From positions 4,195,001 through 4,259,000 of the forward strand of contig CP133159.1 in the NCBI GenBank assembly GCA_030913385.1: 64,000 nucleotides of DNA. The letters are read 5' to 3'. This stretch comes from Cytophagaceae bacterium ABcell3. Lineage in GTDB: Bacteria; Bacteroidota; Bacteroidia; Cytophagales; Cytophagaceae. The position numbers were made by a program, and so were the translations under genes. Shown here piece by piece: positions 11,263 through 20,591 of the stretch (position 1 is the first letter of the stretch; each line of letters begins with the position of its first letter). A model generated the notes under the pieces. That model searched no databases. It was given only the letters and a program-made list of their open reading frames with translations, and was not told the origin of the DNA.

Positions 11263-13323
11263 ATGACTTACCTAAAAATATATCTGTTATTTTTATCAGT
11301 CATGCTAGGTTCACATGGGCTGGCACAGCATATTTTTAAACCCGAAAACCTAGGAGATTCAGTCAATTCAGGCAACCATGAAATCAACCCGGTTATATCG
11401 CCTGACGAAAACACACTTTTCTTTATAAGGACTAATCACCCTAATAACAAAAAAGAAAAAGAAGAGGCTCAGGAAATTTGGTTTACCCAAAAATCGGATA
11501 GTGGAAATTGGACGCTTGCTCAAAAAATGCCCAAACCATTTAACAGTATCAGGTTTAACAATTTACTAGGCATAAGCCAAGACGGAAACCGCTTTTACAT
11601 AAATGGACGGTTCTATAAAGACCTTTCTTGGAGAGGTAGAGGGGTATCTGTAATTTCTAAAAACTCAAATGGCTCTTTTTCCAAACCGGAAAAGGTGAAA
11701 ATAAAAGCATATAACAGGATAAACAAAGGAAGATACACAACCATATCCGTTAATGAAGAGGAAACTATTATGTTGTTAAGCTTTTCCAGAAAATGGGATG
11801 GGGAAAACAGCGACATATATGTATCTCACAAAAGAAAAAATAAGTGGGACAAACCTAAAAAATTGCAAGGCGTAAATACCAAACATGGAGAGTTTAGCCC
11901 ATCTTTATCTGCTGACGGCACTACCCTATACTTCTCCAGGAAAACCCCTGAAGGAGTGTATATTTATGCCGCGGAGCGAAAAACAGATTCATATCAAAAG
12001 TGGGGAAACACAAAAAAGCTACATACTGAAATAAATAAATCAGCTTTTAACGGATATTTTACTACGTCTCAAAATGGCAGCCATGCCTATTTCTCAGCTA
12101 CCTCTACTGAAAACAACTCCAATGATATTTATGTGGTAAAACTATTCGAAGAAAACCCTTATGTTTTACTGAAAGGCAAAGTCCTTAATGAAAAATCGGG
12201 AGAACCTGTTTCAACGGAAGGTATAACCATTGAGGTTGAAGGCTTAGAAGACCTTGAGTTTAATATGGATAGCGCCAATAGTACCTATAGCCTTTTATTA
12301 CCACTAGAAGCTAATTACAAGTTTGGGCTAAAAAAAGAAAATTGGACTTCTGTACCTGACAGCCTAGATGCAAGAGATATTTATGAGTATACGGAAATCC
12401 AAAGAGACCTTTATTTAACACCTTTACCATACGTCCGCCTTAGGGGAAAAATACTTACAGAAGAAGAAACCCCAATCGACTCATCTAACTTTGAAAATAT
12501 CCTTATCAATGGGACTCCTTTAGACTCTGTTGTCATAGATAGTGCAGGCAACTATGAAGCATTGGTCAGTCACGGGAAATCGTATATTGTAGAAGCTCAA
12601 GTAAAGGGATATTTACCAGTAGAAAGTGGCCTAGACCTAAAGCAGGTTTATGAATACCAAGAGGTGGAACTTGACCTTGAGGTTACTAAGAAGAAAGAAA
12701 AAGTTAAACAGATTGTTGTCCAAGGCAATGTCATAAACACCATTACCCAAGAGCCTGCTGATTCAGCACTGTCGATTGATATTATGATCGGCGACTATCC
12801 AGCTAAAAATACTCAATGGGTTGGTTCGCACTACTCCATAAAACTACCTTTAAAAGCCTCATATTTAATATATGCAGACGTGGACAGCTATTATCCGGTA
12901 ATAGACACTATAGACCTGCAACAAAACTTATTACCTGACACCATACATCAGGATTTATATATTACGCCACTAGAAGTGGGCAAGTCAATAAACCTTGACA
13001 ATATCTTTTTTGAAACAGGCAAGGCAATATTAAGAAAAGAGTCTTATGAAGAACTAGACCGGGTTGTCAGGTTGCTCAAAACAAACACCTCCATAAATAT
13101 AGAAATAGCAGGACATACTGACGATGTTGGCAATGCAGATTTTAACAAAGCCCTATCATTGGATAGAGCTAAAGCTGTAAGCAACTACTTTAAACAAAAA
13201 GGAATTGATGAAAAGAGAATTTCGTCCAAAGGGTATGGCATGGAAAAACCTATTGCGTCTAATGAAACAGAAGAAGGCAGGAGTAAAAACAGAAGAGTAG
13301 AGTTTACAATTATTGACAAATAA
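11263..13323 (+). CDS. OmpA-family protein with PD40 beta-propeller repeats
   Basis: 686 residues: signal peptide ending GLAQ (about 21); WD40-like PD40 repeats over about 40-290 (for example ISPDENTLFFIR, SADGTTLYFSRK, SQNGSHAYFSAT); three carboxypeptidase-regulatory-like beta-sandwich repeats over about 300-570; and a C-terminal OmpA peptidoglycan-binding domain (IEIAGHTDDVG, then NRRVEFTI). This design tethers a periplasmic propeller to peptidoglycan. It resembles the T9SS component PorE, but the TPR part is not seen. Last gene of the trio 8271-13323. Confidence 0.85.
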   Translation: MTYLKIYLLFLSVMLGSHGLAQHIFKPENLGDSVNSGNHEINPVISPDENTLFFIRTNHPNNKKEKEEAQEIWFTQKSDSGNWTLAQKMPKPFNSIRFNNLLGISQDGNRFYINGRFYKDLSWRGRGVSVISKNSNGSFSKPEKVKIKAYNRINKGRYTTISVNEEETIMLLSFSRKWDGENSDIYVSHKRKNKWDKPKKLQGVNTKHGEFSPSLSADGTTLYFSRKTPEGVYIYAAERKTDSYQKWGNTKKLHTEINKSAFNGYFTTSQNGSHAYFSATSTENNSNDIYVVKLFEENPYVLLKGKVLNEKSGEPVSTEGITIEVEGLEDLEFNMDSANSTYSLLLPLEANYKFGLKKENWTSVPDSLDARDIYEYTEIQRDLYLTPLPYVRLRGKILTEEETPIDSSNFENILINGTPLDSVVIDSAGNYEALVSHGKSYIVEAQVKGYLPVESGLDLKQVYEYQEVELDLEVTKKKEKVKQIVVQGNVINTITQEPADSALSIDIMIGDYPAKNTQWVGSHYSIKLPLKASYLIYADVDSYYPVIDTIDLQQNLLPDTIHQDLYITPLEVGKSINLDNIFFETGKAILRKESYEELDRVVRLLKTNTSINIEIAGHTDDVGNADFNKALSLDRAKAVSNYFKQKGIDEKRISSKGYGMEKPIASNETEEGRSKNRRVEFTIIDK

Positions 13324-13585
13324 AATTGGACCTAAAATATGAAATAGTAAGATTTCAATCAGTGCATTTCGTGTCTTAGTCATAGCCCAGATGCGCTGTC
13401 CTAATGCTTTTTGACTTTTATGACAAATGCGTCATATCATTCAGGGGCAAAGCATGTATTTTTCAAACATTTTTCCAATTTCTTTTTTTAGAAAAAGGCA
13501 TGAACTTTTAAAAAAAATGGAAAGCAGTATATTTATAGACAATAGTTTGCTATAATTTGCTTAAAACCAAAAACTATTCTTTTCC

Positions 13586-14533
13586 ATGAACAAGGTATCT
13601 TTAGTATTAATATTTTTTCTGGCTATTGTTTCCATAGAGTGCACCCATAAGAAAGCCAGCGATGAAGCAGTAAATTCTGTATTAGGCAATATCAGCTTTA
13701 ATCAAAAATTTAACAGGAACCCGGACAAATCGGATGATGAAGATCTCCGTTTATCTACACACCTTGAATATGTAGAGGCGCTGCTTAGAAACAAAAGTTC
13801 CGAAAAACTTCCTGAAAATTTAAAAGAAAACAGGAAAAAAATGCTCGACCTGCTCCATGAATACCATACGTCAGGTGTTTTCCCTAGAAATTATGATTTT
13901 TCGGACAAGCGGATGCCATGTTTTATTGATAAGGACGGAAGAATTTGCGCAGTAGGTTACCTGATAGAAAAAACAGCTGGGAGAGAAGTTGCAGAGTACA
14001 TAAACAGTAAGTTTAAGTATGACAAGATTTATGACATGGACGACCCGCTAATAGACGAATGGATAGCCAGTAGCGGACTTACCAAAGAAGAGTGCGCCAT
14101 GATACAACCAAACTATTCAGGGCAACCAAACATAAACAGAAATTATATTTCTACAGAATATGGTATTAGTTCAGCGGTATTAGGAGGCGTAAACCTTTCT
14201 ATGGGAATGTTAAATGCTCAGCAGATAACCTTTGGGAAAGGTAACAAAACAGTACCTTATATCGGTCTTATTACTGGAACAGGATCTATAATATATGGAG
14301 CCCTTAACTACCAGATGTATGAAACTATTGAAGGGCAAACAACAACCAATGAACTAAAAAAAGCTTTATCAACGGTAAACATAGGTGTCGGTACAGCTAC
14401 TGCCCTACTTTCGGTATGGAATCTTGTGGTTAACAAACCTGGAAAGCGTTATTCATTTAACCTTTACAGTTTTCCTGACCAGTACAGTCAAAGTGGTGTA
14501 GGTTTAGGCTTTAGCTACCATAGGACTTTTTAG
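13586..14533 (+). CDS. conserved hypothetical lipoprotein
   Basis: 315 residues with a lipoprotein signal (lipobox VSIEC, cysteine near residue 20). The central part has a conserved-looking block RMPCFIDKDGRICAVGYLIE (about 109-128) followed by a helical stretch; I recall similar blocks in uncharacterised Bacteroidota proteins but know no function. The C-terminal third has glycine-rich hydrophobic segments (residues ~195-290) that could be membrane-embedded. It stands alone, 262 bp after the OmpA gene and convergent with lpxB. Confidence 0.7.
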   Translation: MNKVSLVLIFFLAIVSIECTHKKASDEAVNSVLGNISFNQKFNRNPDKSDDEDLRLSTHLEYVEALLRNKSSEKLPENLKENRKKMLDLLHEYHTSGVFPRNYDFSDKRMPCFIDKDGRICAVGYLIEKTAGREVAEYINSKFKYDKIYDMDDPLIDEWIASSGLTKEECAMIQPNYSGQPNINRNYISTEYGISSAVLGGVNLSMGMLNAQQITFGKGNKTVPYIGLITGTGSIIYGALNYQMYETIEGQTTTNELKKALSTVNIGVGTATALLSVWNLVVNKPGKRYSFNLYSFPDQYSQSGVGLGFSYHRTF

Positions 14534-14581
14534 CTGAAAGATATAGGAGTTGGAGTTAACGGCTTCTATCAACTGCTAAGG

Positions 14582-15694
14582 TCAATTTTTGAAACTGTCT
14601 CTTAAAAGATCCACCATGAGAGCAGCGGCTTTTTCAGAAGCGCCACTTTCACCCATAGTCTTCTTTAGCTCTTTGTAACCTGAAAGCTGTGCAGCCCTTT
14701 CGGGTGTATCTCGAACGAGTTTATCAAGAGCCACATTTACAAGGTCTGGTGTAAATTTATCTTGGATAAGTTCAGGCACCAGACCTTTATCGGCTATCAA
14801 GTTAACTAAAGAAATCCAGTCAACTTTAATTAACCTTTTTACGATCATGTAAGTTATAGGGTTTGCTTTGTAAACGACTACCTGGGGAACTTCAAACAAA
14901 GCCGTTTCTAAAGTAGCAGTACCAGAAGTAACAACAGCCGCTTTTGCTATATTTAACAGGTCATAGGTCTTATCGTATACAATAGAAGTATTGCCATAAG
15001 ACAAAAAAGGCTTATAAAGCTCATGAGGCAAACTTGAAACACCTGCTATGACGAACTGATAGTGTGGGTTGTTTTTTATTACAGTAGTTACTTCAGAAGC
15101 CATTGACCTAACTTCTTGCTTACGGCTACCAGGCAAAATAGCGATAACAGGGGCAGGAAGATTTTTGCCAAAAGAAGGATTAGGCCGAAAGCTAGCAATG
15201 GCATCAAGAATAGGGTTTCCAATGTAGTGGGAATTAACTCCATACTTTTTATAAAAACCTACTTCAAAAGGAAGAATAACGAACATGTGCTGAACCAGCT
15301 TCTTAATTTTATAAGCCCTAGACTGGTTCCAAGCCCATACTTTCGGAGAAATATAATAGTAAACAGGGATATTCCGCTTATTCGCAAATCCTGCTATTTT
15401 CATATTAAAGCCTGCAAAATCGACAGGTATAAAAACATCAGGCTTAACGTTTTCAATGTCTTTTTTACATTGTTTTAAGGCCTTGACAATTTTAGTAAAA
15501 TGGGTAATTACTTCTGCAAACCCCATAAATGAAATATCCTTATAATGCCGTAACACTTTGGCGCCAGCAGCTTCCATTAATTCCCCGCCCCAACCAAAAA
15601 CCTCTGCTTCGGGGTCGTTATTTTTTAGCGCCTTTACAAGGTTTGATGCATGAAGGTCACCGGAGCGTTCTCCGGCAACAATAAAATATCTCAT
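14582..15694 (-). CDS. lpxB: lipid-A-disaccharide synthase
   Basis: 370-residue GT19 glycosyltransferase that joins UDP-diacylglucosamine and lipid X into the lipid A disaccharide at the inner membrane. Signature features: AGERSGDLHAS at 7-17, FAGFNMK, ILPGSRKQEV, and VTSGTATLETALF near 256-268. Length is normal. The other lipid A genes (lpxD, lpxC-fabZ, lpxA) lie in a separate cluster at 40.8-44.1 kb. The next minus-strand gene upstream (18 kb side) is not in its operon; the QueD-like gene lies 27 bp upstream and may be. Confidence 0.95.
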   Translation of the reverse strand: MRYFIVAGERSGDLHASNLVKALKNNDPEAEVFGWGGELMEAAGAKVLRHYKDISFMGFAEVITHFTKIVKALKQCKKDIENVKPDVFIPVDFAGFNMKIAGFANKRNIPVYYYISPKVWAWNQSRAYKIKKLVQHMFVILPFEVGFYKKYGVNSHYIGNPILDAIASFRPNPSFGKNLPAPVIAILPGSRKQEVRSMASEVTTVIKNNPHYQFVIAGVSSLPHELYKPFLSYGNTSIVYDKTYDLLNIAKAAVVTSGTATLETALFEVPQVVVYKANPITYMIVKRLIKVDWISLVNLIADKGLVPELIQDKFTPDLVNVALDKLVRDTPERAAQLSGYKELKKTMGESGASEKAAALMVDLLRDSFKN

Positions 15695-15721
15695 TTATAA
15701 ATGTATTAACAGGTGTAAAAC

Positions 15722-16138
15722 TTATTCTCCCATATATTCTACAAAGTTGCGTGGGGTTTCATATAAAGTGATTTTATGCAATTGACCTTTGGATATGGTA
15801 CCAATTTCAGGTTCCAATATTTTCCATATTTCCATAGCAAGAATCTCCGTGCTGGCCATTTTCCCTTTCATAAATTCCACATCCATATTTAGGTTTTTAT
15901 GATCAAGCTTGCTTATAACCTTTTCACGGATAAGTTTGCTAAGTTTTTTTAAGTCAATAACAAACCCAGTGTCAGGGTCAGGCTTACCTTTTACTGTTAC
16001 TATGAGTTCAAAGTTATGTCCGTGCCAATTAGTATTGGCACACGGGCCAAAAACCTCTTTGTTTTTTTCTTCTGTCCAATTAGGATTGTAGAGCTTATGA
16101 GCAGCATTGAAGTGCTCTTTTCTGCATATGTAAACCAT
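15722..16138 (-). CDS. queD: 6-carboxytetrahydropterin synthase / PTPS family
   Basis: 138-residue T-fold enzyme. Zinc ligands are visible as H14 (FNAAHKL) and the HGH in NWHGHN; the catalytic cysteine lies in FGPCANTN; a glutamate near the C-terminus (LYETP) anchors the pterin. Family members either make 6-carboxytetrahydropterin for queuosine or 6-pyruvoyltetrahydropterin; no other queuosine gene is nearby, so the exact reaction is open. One base separates it from the FecCD permease gene upstream. Confidence 0.85.
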   Translation of the reverse strand: MVYICRKEHFNAAHKLYNPNWTEEKNKEVFGPCANTNWHGHNFELIVTVKGKPDPDTGFVIDLKKLSKLIREKVISKLDHKNLNMDVEFMKGKMASTEILAMEIWKILEPEIGTISKGQLHKITLYETPRNFVEYMGE

Positions 16139-16139
16139 C

Positions 16140-17156
16140 TCAGCTAAACTTGTAATTCTTTTTACTCAGCAAATATACAAAGAAAGGAACACCTAAAAAG
16201 GAAGTAATTATTCCAGGCGGAATTCCGACAGGTGGGTACAATAGTCTAGAAAGTATATCACAAGCTAAAAGATACACACCACCCATTAATACTGTGTAAG
16301 TTACGTTATATTTATTATGTACACCAAAAATCCCTCGTATAATATGGGGCACCATAAGCCCAACAAAGCCTAACGGCCCTGCCATAGCCACAGCCGATGC
16401 GGTTAACAAAGAAGCTGTAATCATTATATACCAACGCAAAGTCGCCAGATTTAGTCCAAGACTGCTAGCTCTATGCTCCCCCATTAACATAACATTCAAA
16501 TGTTTGGACAAAAATGCGAACAGCAAAAGTGCGGCTATAAGTACAAAAACAGGAAAAAGTAGTTGTTGCCAGCTGGACTTTTCAAAACTACCAAGACTCC
16601 AATATACCACTGATTTCAGCTTGTTGTCGTTATCTGACAGGTAAATTAAAAGACTGATAATAGCAGTTGCCATAGAAGACAAAGCAATACCTGTAAGCAA
16701 AAGCCGGTCGGGAACCAGTCCTCCCTGCTTCATAGCAATAAAAACAGCAAGCATGGTAATGCCAATAGCCCCAATAAAAGCTGCGGCTGAAATGGAAAAA
16801 ATCCCTAAGGTAACTGCAGACCCAGCCAATAAATAAGCAATATTCACACCTAAAGAAGCTCCTGATGCTGTTCCTAAAATATAAGGGTCTGCCAAAGGGT
16901 TATTGACCATGGCTTGCATCAAATAACCAGCCAAAGCCAAACTGCCCCCTGCAACCAAGGCTGTAAATATTCTGGGAAGCCTCAGGTTCGCAACTACAAA
17001 ATGAACTTTATTACTTGCATCGTAATGAAAAATAGCCTCCCTGATTTGGTAAAAATCGATTTCTAAAGAGCCAGTGTTAATAGCCACAAAACAAAGCAGC
17101 GCCAACAAGGTCAGGTAAACAGGAAGAAATATATAAAAGGAAAGATTAGTTTTCAT
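16140..17156 (-). CDS. FecCD-family ABC transporter permease (vitamin B12 or siderophore uptake)
   Basis: 338 residues, almost entirely hydrophobic, consistent with the ten-helix BtuC/FecC fold. Family-typical blocks are RLPRIFTALVAGGSLALAG, NPLADPYILG and GPLGFVGLMVPH. It imports iron-siderophore or cobalamin with a periplasmic binding protein. That protein is encoded directly upstream with an 11-base overlap (17146-17156). No ATPase of the BtuD/FecE type lies in the window next to it, so the third subunit must be elsewhere. Confidence 0.9.
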   Translation of the reverse strand: MKTNLSFYIFLPVYLTLLALLCFVAINTGSLEIDFYQIREAIFHYDASNKVHFVVANLRLPRIFTALVAGGSLALAGYLMQAMVNNPLADPYILGTASGASLGVNIAYLLAGSAVTLGIFSISAAAFIGAIGITMLAVFIAMKQGGLVPDRLLLTGIALSSMATAIISLLIYLSDNDNKLKSVVYWSLGSFEKSSWQQLLFPVFVLIAALLLFAFLSKHLNVMLMGEHRASSLGLNLATLRWYIMITASLLTASAVAMAGPLGFVGLMVPHIIRGIFGVHNKYNVTYTVLMGGVYLLACDILSRLLYPPVGIPPGIITSFLGVPFFVYLLSKKNYKFS

Positions 17157-18030
17157 TCCTTATTACCCGATTTAGTTCTTTAATGGCCTCCACAATACGA
17201 GGTCCAGGCCGTGACTGCAAGTCATCAGTGAGCGGATAAACCTTTTTTTCCTGAACACTAGTTAAAATTTTCAACTGTGGCCACTTAGCCGTAAGGTTCA
17301 CCAAATCAGTACCGGCTATTACCTGAGGGTCTTTCTTAATTAAATATTCAAGAGAAACCTCAGGGGACTCCTTGGTCATGGCACTATCAGCTAAATTTAC
17401 CACATTAATATAGCTAAGTTTATCAGTCATAATACTATTGAAACCATGAATATAGATAGGGTCTGTCCAGATTACCGAAAGCACCTTTACAGTATCTAGA
17501 TCTTTGGAAGCCTCTTTGATAAGAGCAAGTTCCCTGTCTAAAGAGTCAGCAAGTGCTGTGGCATTTACCGTATTTCCAGTCAAAGTACCCGCCACACGAA
17601 TATTGGCTGTAATATCCTTCACCCTCTTAAAGCTTAAGCACACCACAGGGATACCTGCCCCTTCTATGGCCGCAATATCTGCTGGGTTGTTAATTCCATC
17701 AATAGCAAATACCAAGTCAGGGTCAAGCATAATAAGCAATTCCAAGTCGAGCGGATAATTGTTGATTACCGGTAGCTTTGACACACTTTCAGGGTAGTTG
17801 CAATTTTGCGTTCTTGCCACCACCTTTTCTGGTCCGCACGCTGCATACAAAAGTTCTGTCATAGAAGGAGACAATCCCATAATCCTTTCAGGTTGCAAAG
17901 GCACCTCCACTTCCCTACCCAAAGCATCCTTAAAATTCACAGTAGCCCTTTTTTCCCGTTCCAAAGTTGCTGAGTCACACGAGAATAAGAAAGGAGCAAG
18001 AAAACAAATAAAGAATATATACCTCATCAT
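17146..18030 (-). CDS. ABC transporter substrate-binding lipoprotein (BtuF/FhuD-like)
   Basis: 294 residues. Lipobox FLFSC puts the lipidated cysteine at residue 18. The type III binding fold is shown by DALGREVEVPLQPERIMGL near 36-54, the lobe motif LDPDLVFA, and the C-terminal SRPGPRIVEAIKEL. It should feed the FecCD permease encoded immediately downstream. Substrate (cobalamin, cobinamide or ferric siderophore) cannot be settled; no cobalamin riboswitch is apparent in the ~100-base leader. Confidence 0.87.
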   Translation of the reverse strand: MMRYIFFICFLAPFLFSCDSATLEREKRATVNFKDALGREVEVPLQPERIMGLSPSMTELLYAACGPEKVVARTQNCNYPESVSKLPVINNYPLDLELLIMLDPDLVFAIDGINNPADIAAIEGAGIPVVCLSFKRVKDITANIRVAGTLTGNTVNATALADSLDRELALIKEASKDLDTVKVLSVIWTDPIYIHGFNSIMTDKLSYINVVNLADSAMTKESPEVSLEYLIKKDPQVIAGTDLVNLTAKWPQLKILTSVQEKKVYPLTDDLQSRPGPRIVEAIKELNRVIRNEN

Positions 18031-18049
18031 AATAATGTATAATTACCTC

Positions 18050-18103
18050 TTGACACAAAAGGGTTCATATATTTTTGTAAATTTAACGCCAGAATACGTA
18101 TTC
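18050..18103 (+). promoter_or_regulatory. probable hldD promoter with a perfect 12-bp palindrome
   Basis: TTG (18050-18052) and TATTTTTG (18070-18077) form a Bacteroidota-type promoter with a 17-base spacer. GAATACGTATTC at 18092-18103 is a perfect palindrome just downstream and could be an operator or part of the leader. Confidence 0.45.
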
Positions 18104-18131
18104 CTTTTATAAATAGTTAAAAATCTTAAGA

Positions 18132-19097
18132 ATGATTGCAGTAACTGGGGCAGCCGGTTTTATCGGAAGCTGTATGATCAGCAGGTTAAATCAAGACGGT
18201 TATTACCATATATTAGCTGTAGACGACTTTTCTACACCTGAAAAAAACAAAAACCTTGAAGGCAAAGCATACATAGAAAAAGTTCACAGAGATGATTTTT
18301 TTGAAGTCTTGGAGAAGAACCACGAGATTATGGAGTTTGTCTTCCATTTAGGAGCAAGGACAGACACAACTGAATTTAATAAAGAAATTTTTGACAAATT
18401 AAATGTCGAATATTCGAAAAAAGTATGGGAAGCTTGTAGCAAATATCAAATCCCTCTGGTATATGCGTCGTCTGCTGCCACCTATGGAAACGGAGAACTA
18501 GGTTATGAAGACAGGGAAGACATCATCGAGCAATTACAACCACTGAACCCGTATGGCGATTCTAAAAACGATTTTGACATTTGGGCTCTGAAACAAGAAA
18601 ACAAGCCGTTCTTTTGGGCAGGGTTAAAGTTTTTTAACGTATACGGTCCGAACGAATACCATAAAAAACGAATGGCTTCTGTAATTTTCCATGCATACAA
18701 CCAGATAAAAGAAACAGGAAAGATGAAGCTTTTCCGCTCACACAGAGATGATTTTAAAGACGGAGAGCAAAAAAGGGATTTTGTGTATGTAAAAGATGTT
18801 ACAGAGGTAATGATGTTTCTGATGCACCACCGCAAAGATTCCGGACTTTACAATTTGGGGAGCGGGGAAGCTAGAACTTTCCTTTCTTTAGCTCAAAATG
18901 TATTCATATCCTTAGGCAAGGAGCCTAATATTGAATATATAGACATTCCAGAAGATATCAGAGACAAGTATCAATATTTCACAGAAGCTCCTATGGAAAA
19001 GCTACGCAATATTGGATATGACAAGCCTTTTCACACACTAGAAGAGGGTGTAGAAGATTATGTAAAAGAATACCTCCAAAACCAAAAGTACTACTAG
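18132..19097 (+). CDS. hldD: ADP-glyceromanno-heptose 6-epimerase
   Basis: 321-residue extended SDR sugar epimerase. The Rossmann motif TGAAGFIGS is at 5-13, and the catalytic Y-x-x-x-K is in NPYGDSKNDFD. The specificity segment FFNVYGPNEYHKKRMASV is typical of HldD (RfaD), which epimerises ADP-D-glycero-heptose to ADP-L-glycero-heptose for LPS core. No hldE is in the window. The M48 protease gene follows after 1 bp, so they share a transcript. Confidence 0.9.
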   Translation: MIAVTGAAGFIGSCMISRLNQDGYYHILAVDDFSTPEKNKNLEGKAYIEKVHRDDFFEVLEKNHEIMEFVFHLGARTDTTEFNKEIFDKLNVEYSKKVWEACSKYQIPLVYASSAATYGNGELGYEDREDIIEQLQPLNPYGDSKNDFDIWALKQENKPFFWAGLKFFNVYGPNEYHKKRMASVIFHAYNQIKETGKMKLFRSHRDDFKDGEQKRDFVYVKDVTEVMMFLMHHRKDSGLYNLGSGEARTFLSLAQNVFISLGKEPNIEYIDIPEDIRDKYQYFTEAPMEKLRNIGYDKPFHTLEEGVEDYVKEYLQNQKYY

Positions 19098-19098
19098 A

Positions 19099-20334
19099 AT
19101 GTCACCACAAACATTGTTATATATAATTTTAGCCATCATTACCATAGATTTTTTATTGGATCAGATACTGGATTATCTGAATATGAAGCATCAACGGGAT
19201 GTTTTACCAGAAAAATTGCGGGATGTATATGATGAAAAGGAGTTCAAAAGATCGCAAGAGTACCATAAAACCAATGCTAAGTTTGGCTTTATCACCTCTA
19301 CATTCAGTTTTTTACTTCTATTTATCGTAATAAGCACTGGCTTTCTTGGCTATCTTGACGAAACACTTCGGTCAGTAACCGAACACCCTGTTTGGCTAGC
19401 GTTGATCTTTTTCGGCATATTGTTTCTGGCTTCAGACATTATAAACCTACCTTTTGCCTTGTACAAAAATTTCGTTATAGAAGAGAAATTTGGCTTCAAC
19501 AAAATGAAAGTTTCTACCTTTTTTGGAGATAAGTTAAAAGGGTATCTGCTTGGAATCATTATTGGAGGAGGTCTTTTATGGATATTTCTGTCATTAATCA
19601 CTGAATTAGGAAGTCAATTTTGGGTATGGTTCTGGGGCGTGGTGGTGCTTTTTATGCTAATCACCAATATGTTTTATACTTCCTTAATTTTACCGCTCTT
19701 CAATAAGTTGACACCTTTACCAGAAGGAGAGCTTAGGACAGCCATTGAGGACTATTGCAAAAAAGTAAATTTTCCACTTAAAAATCTTTTTGTCATTGAC
19801 GGATCTAAAAGGTCAGCCAAAGCCAATGCATTTTTCTCTGGCATAGGCAAACAAAAAAAGATAGTGCTTTACGATACTTTAGTAGAAAAACACACCACTG
19901 AAGAATTGGTGGCAGTCCTGGCCCATGAAGTAGGGCATTTCAAAAAAAAGCATATCATATCAGGAATGGCACTGTCCATCCTACAAACAGGTTTTATGCT
20001 ATTCTTGCTTTCGCTAATGGTGTTTAGCACTTCACTTTCAGAAGCATTAGGAGCAGATCAACTAGCTTTTCACTTAAACCTTATAGCATTTGGTATCCTT
20101 TACACACCTTTTTCTCATTTAACAGGCATTTTCATGAACCTGTTTTCAAGAAAGAACGAATATGAAGCTGACTCCTTTGCAGCAGAAACATATAGTGCCA
20201 AGCCGCTTATTACAGCCCTTAAAAATCTTTCTGCAAACAACTTAAGCAACCTTACCCCGCATCCAGCTTATGTTTTTATGCATTATTCACATCCACCTTT
20301 AGTACAAAGGCTGGACAACTTAGAAAAACATTAG
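19099..20334 (+). CDS. M48-family membrane metallopeptidase (Ste24/CAAX-like)
   Basis: 411 residues with several membrane helices in the first ~200 residues (CAAX-protease N-terminal type), zinc motif HEVGH at 276-280, and the third ligand glutamate in NEYEADSFA near 353. In bacteria such proteases handle membrane protein turnover; prenylation is not implied. It follows hldD by 1 bp. The last gene before the accessory island. Confidence 0.9.
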   Translation: MSPQTLLYIILAIITIDFLLDQILDYLNMKHQRDVLPEKLRDVYDEKEFKRSQEYHKTNAKFGFITSTFSFLLLFIVISTGFLGYLDETLRSVTEHPVWLALIFFGILFLASDIINLPFALYKNFVIEEKFGFNKMKVSTFFGDKLKGYLLGIIIGGGLLWIFLSLITELGSQFWVWFWGVVVLFMLITNMFYTSLILPLFNKLTPLPEGELRTAIEDYCKKVNFPLKNLFVIDGSKRSAKANAFFSGIGKQKKIVLYDTLVEKHTTEELVAVLAHEVGHFKKKHIISGMALSILQTGFMLFLLSLMVFSTSLSEALGADQLAFHLNLIAFGILYTPFSHLTGIFMNLFSRKNEYEADSFAAETYSAKPLITALKNLSANNLSNLTPHPAYVFMHYSHPPLVQRLDNLEKH

Positions 20335-20369
20335 TCCAGTACAACACACGAACGTATGCGACTAATCTT

Positions 20370-20413
20370 GTTTCTAGGCATTTCCTGAAACTAATTCAGA
20401 AGTGCCTAGAAAC
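20370..20413 (+). terminator. hairpin ending the hldD-M48 transcript
   Basis: GTTTCTAGGCA (20370-20380) pairs with TGCCTAGAAAC (20403-20413), extended inward by TTTCCTGAA/TTCAGAAG with one bulge. The T run is weak, so termination efficiency is uncertain. Confidence 0.6.
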
Positions 20414-20464
20414 TTACTTTGGGGCGACAAAACCATTCCACCTATCCGCCCTTCCACTACCCCG

Positions 20465-20487
20465 ACACACAGCTTTTCGACTCATAC
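20465..20487 (+). repeat. left copy of 23-bp island-flanking direct repeat
   Basis: Matches 33863-33885 in 22 of 23 positions. Possible attachment-site or target duplication, or a dispersed repeat. Confidence 0.5.
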
Positions 20488-20495
20488 CTTGATAA

Positions 20496-20562
20496 CCGTA
20501 GCTTCCAGCTACGGAACACAAGTATATTATTGACGAAATACCAGATGTAGCTTGTAGCTACA
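20496..20562. repeat. hairpin pair, unit 0
   Basis: CCGTAGCT-TCC-AGCTACGG (20496-20514) and TGTAGCT-TGT-AGCTACA (20546-20562), separated by 31 bases, upstream of the rve transposase. Same arms as the four downstream units but a different spacer. Confidence 0.65.
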
Positions 20563-20591
20563 CGAAATCATCATTTCTGCCTTTATAAGTT

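Noticed and set aside
16140-18030. Complete ABC importer operon
   Set aside because: No ATPase gene is adjacent; the ATPases at 40.2 and 52.6 kb belong to other contexts.
18031-18131. Cobalamin riboswitch before the BtuF-like gene
   Set aside because: The leader is only about 100 bases and no B12-box-like sequence was seen.
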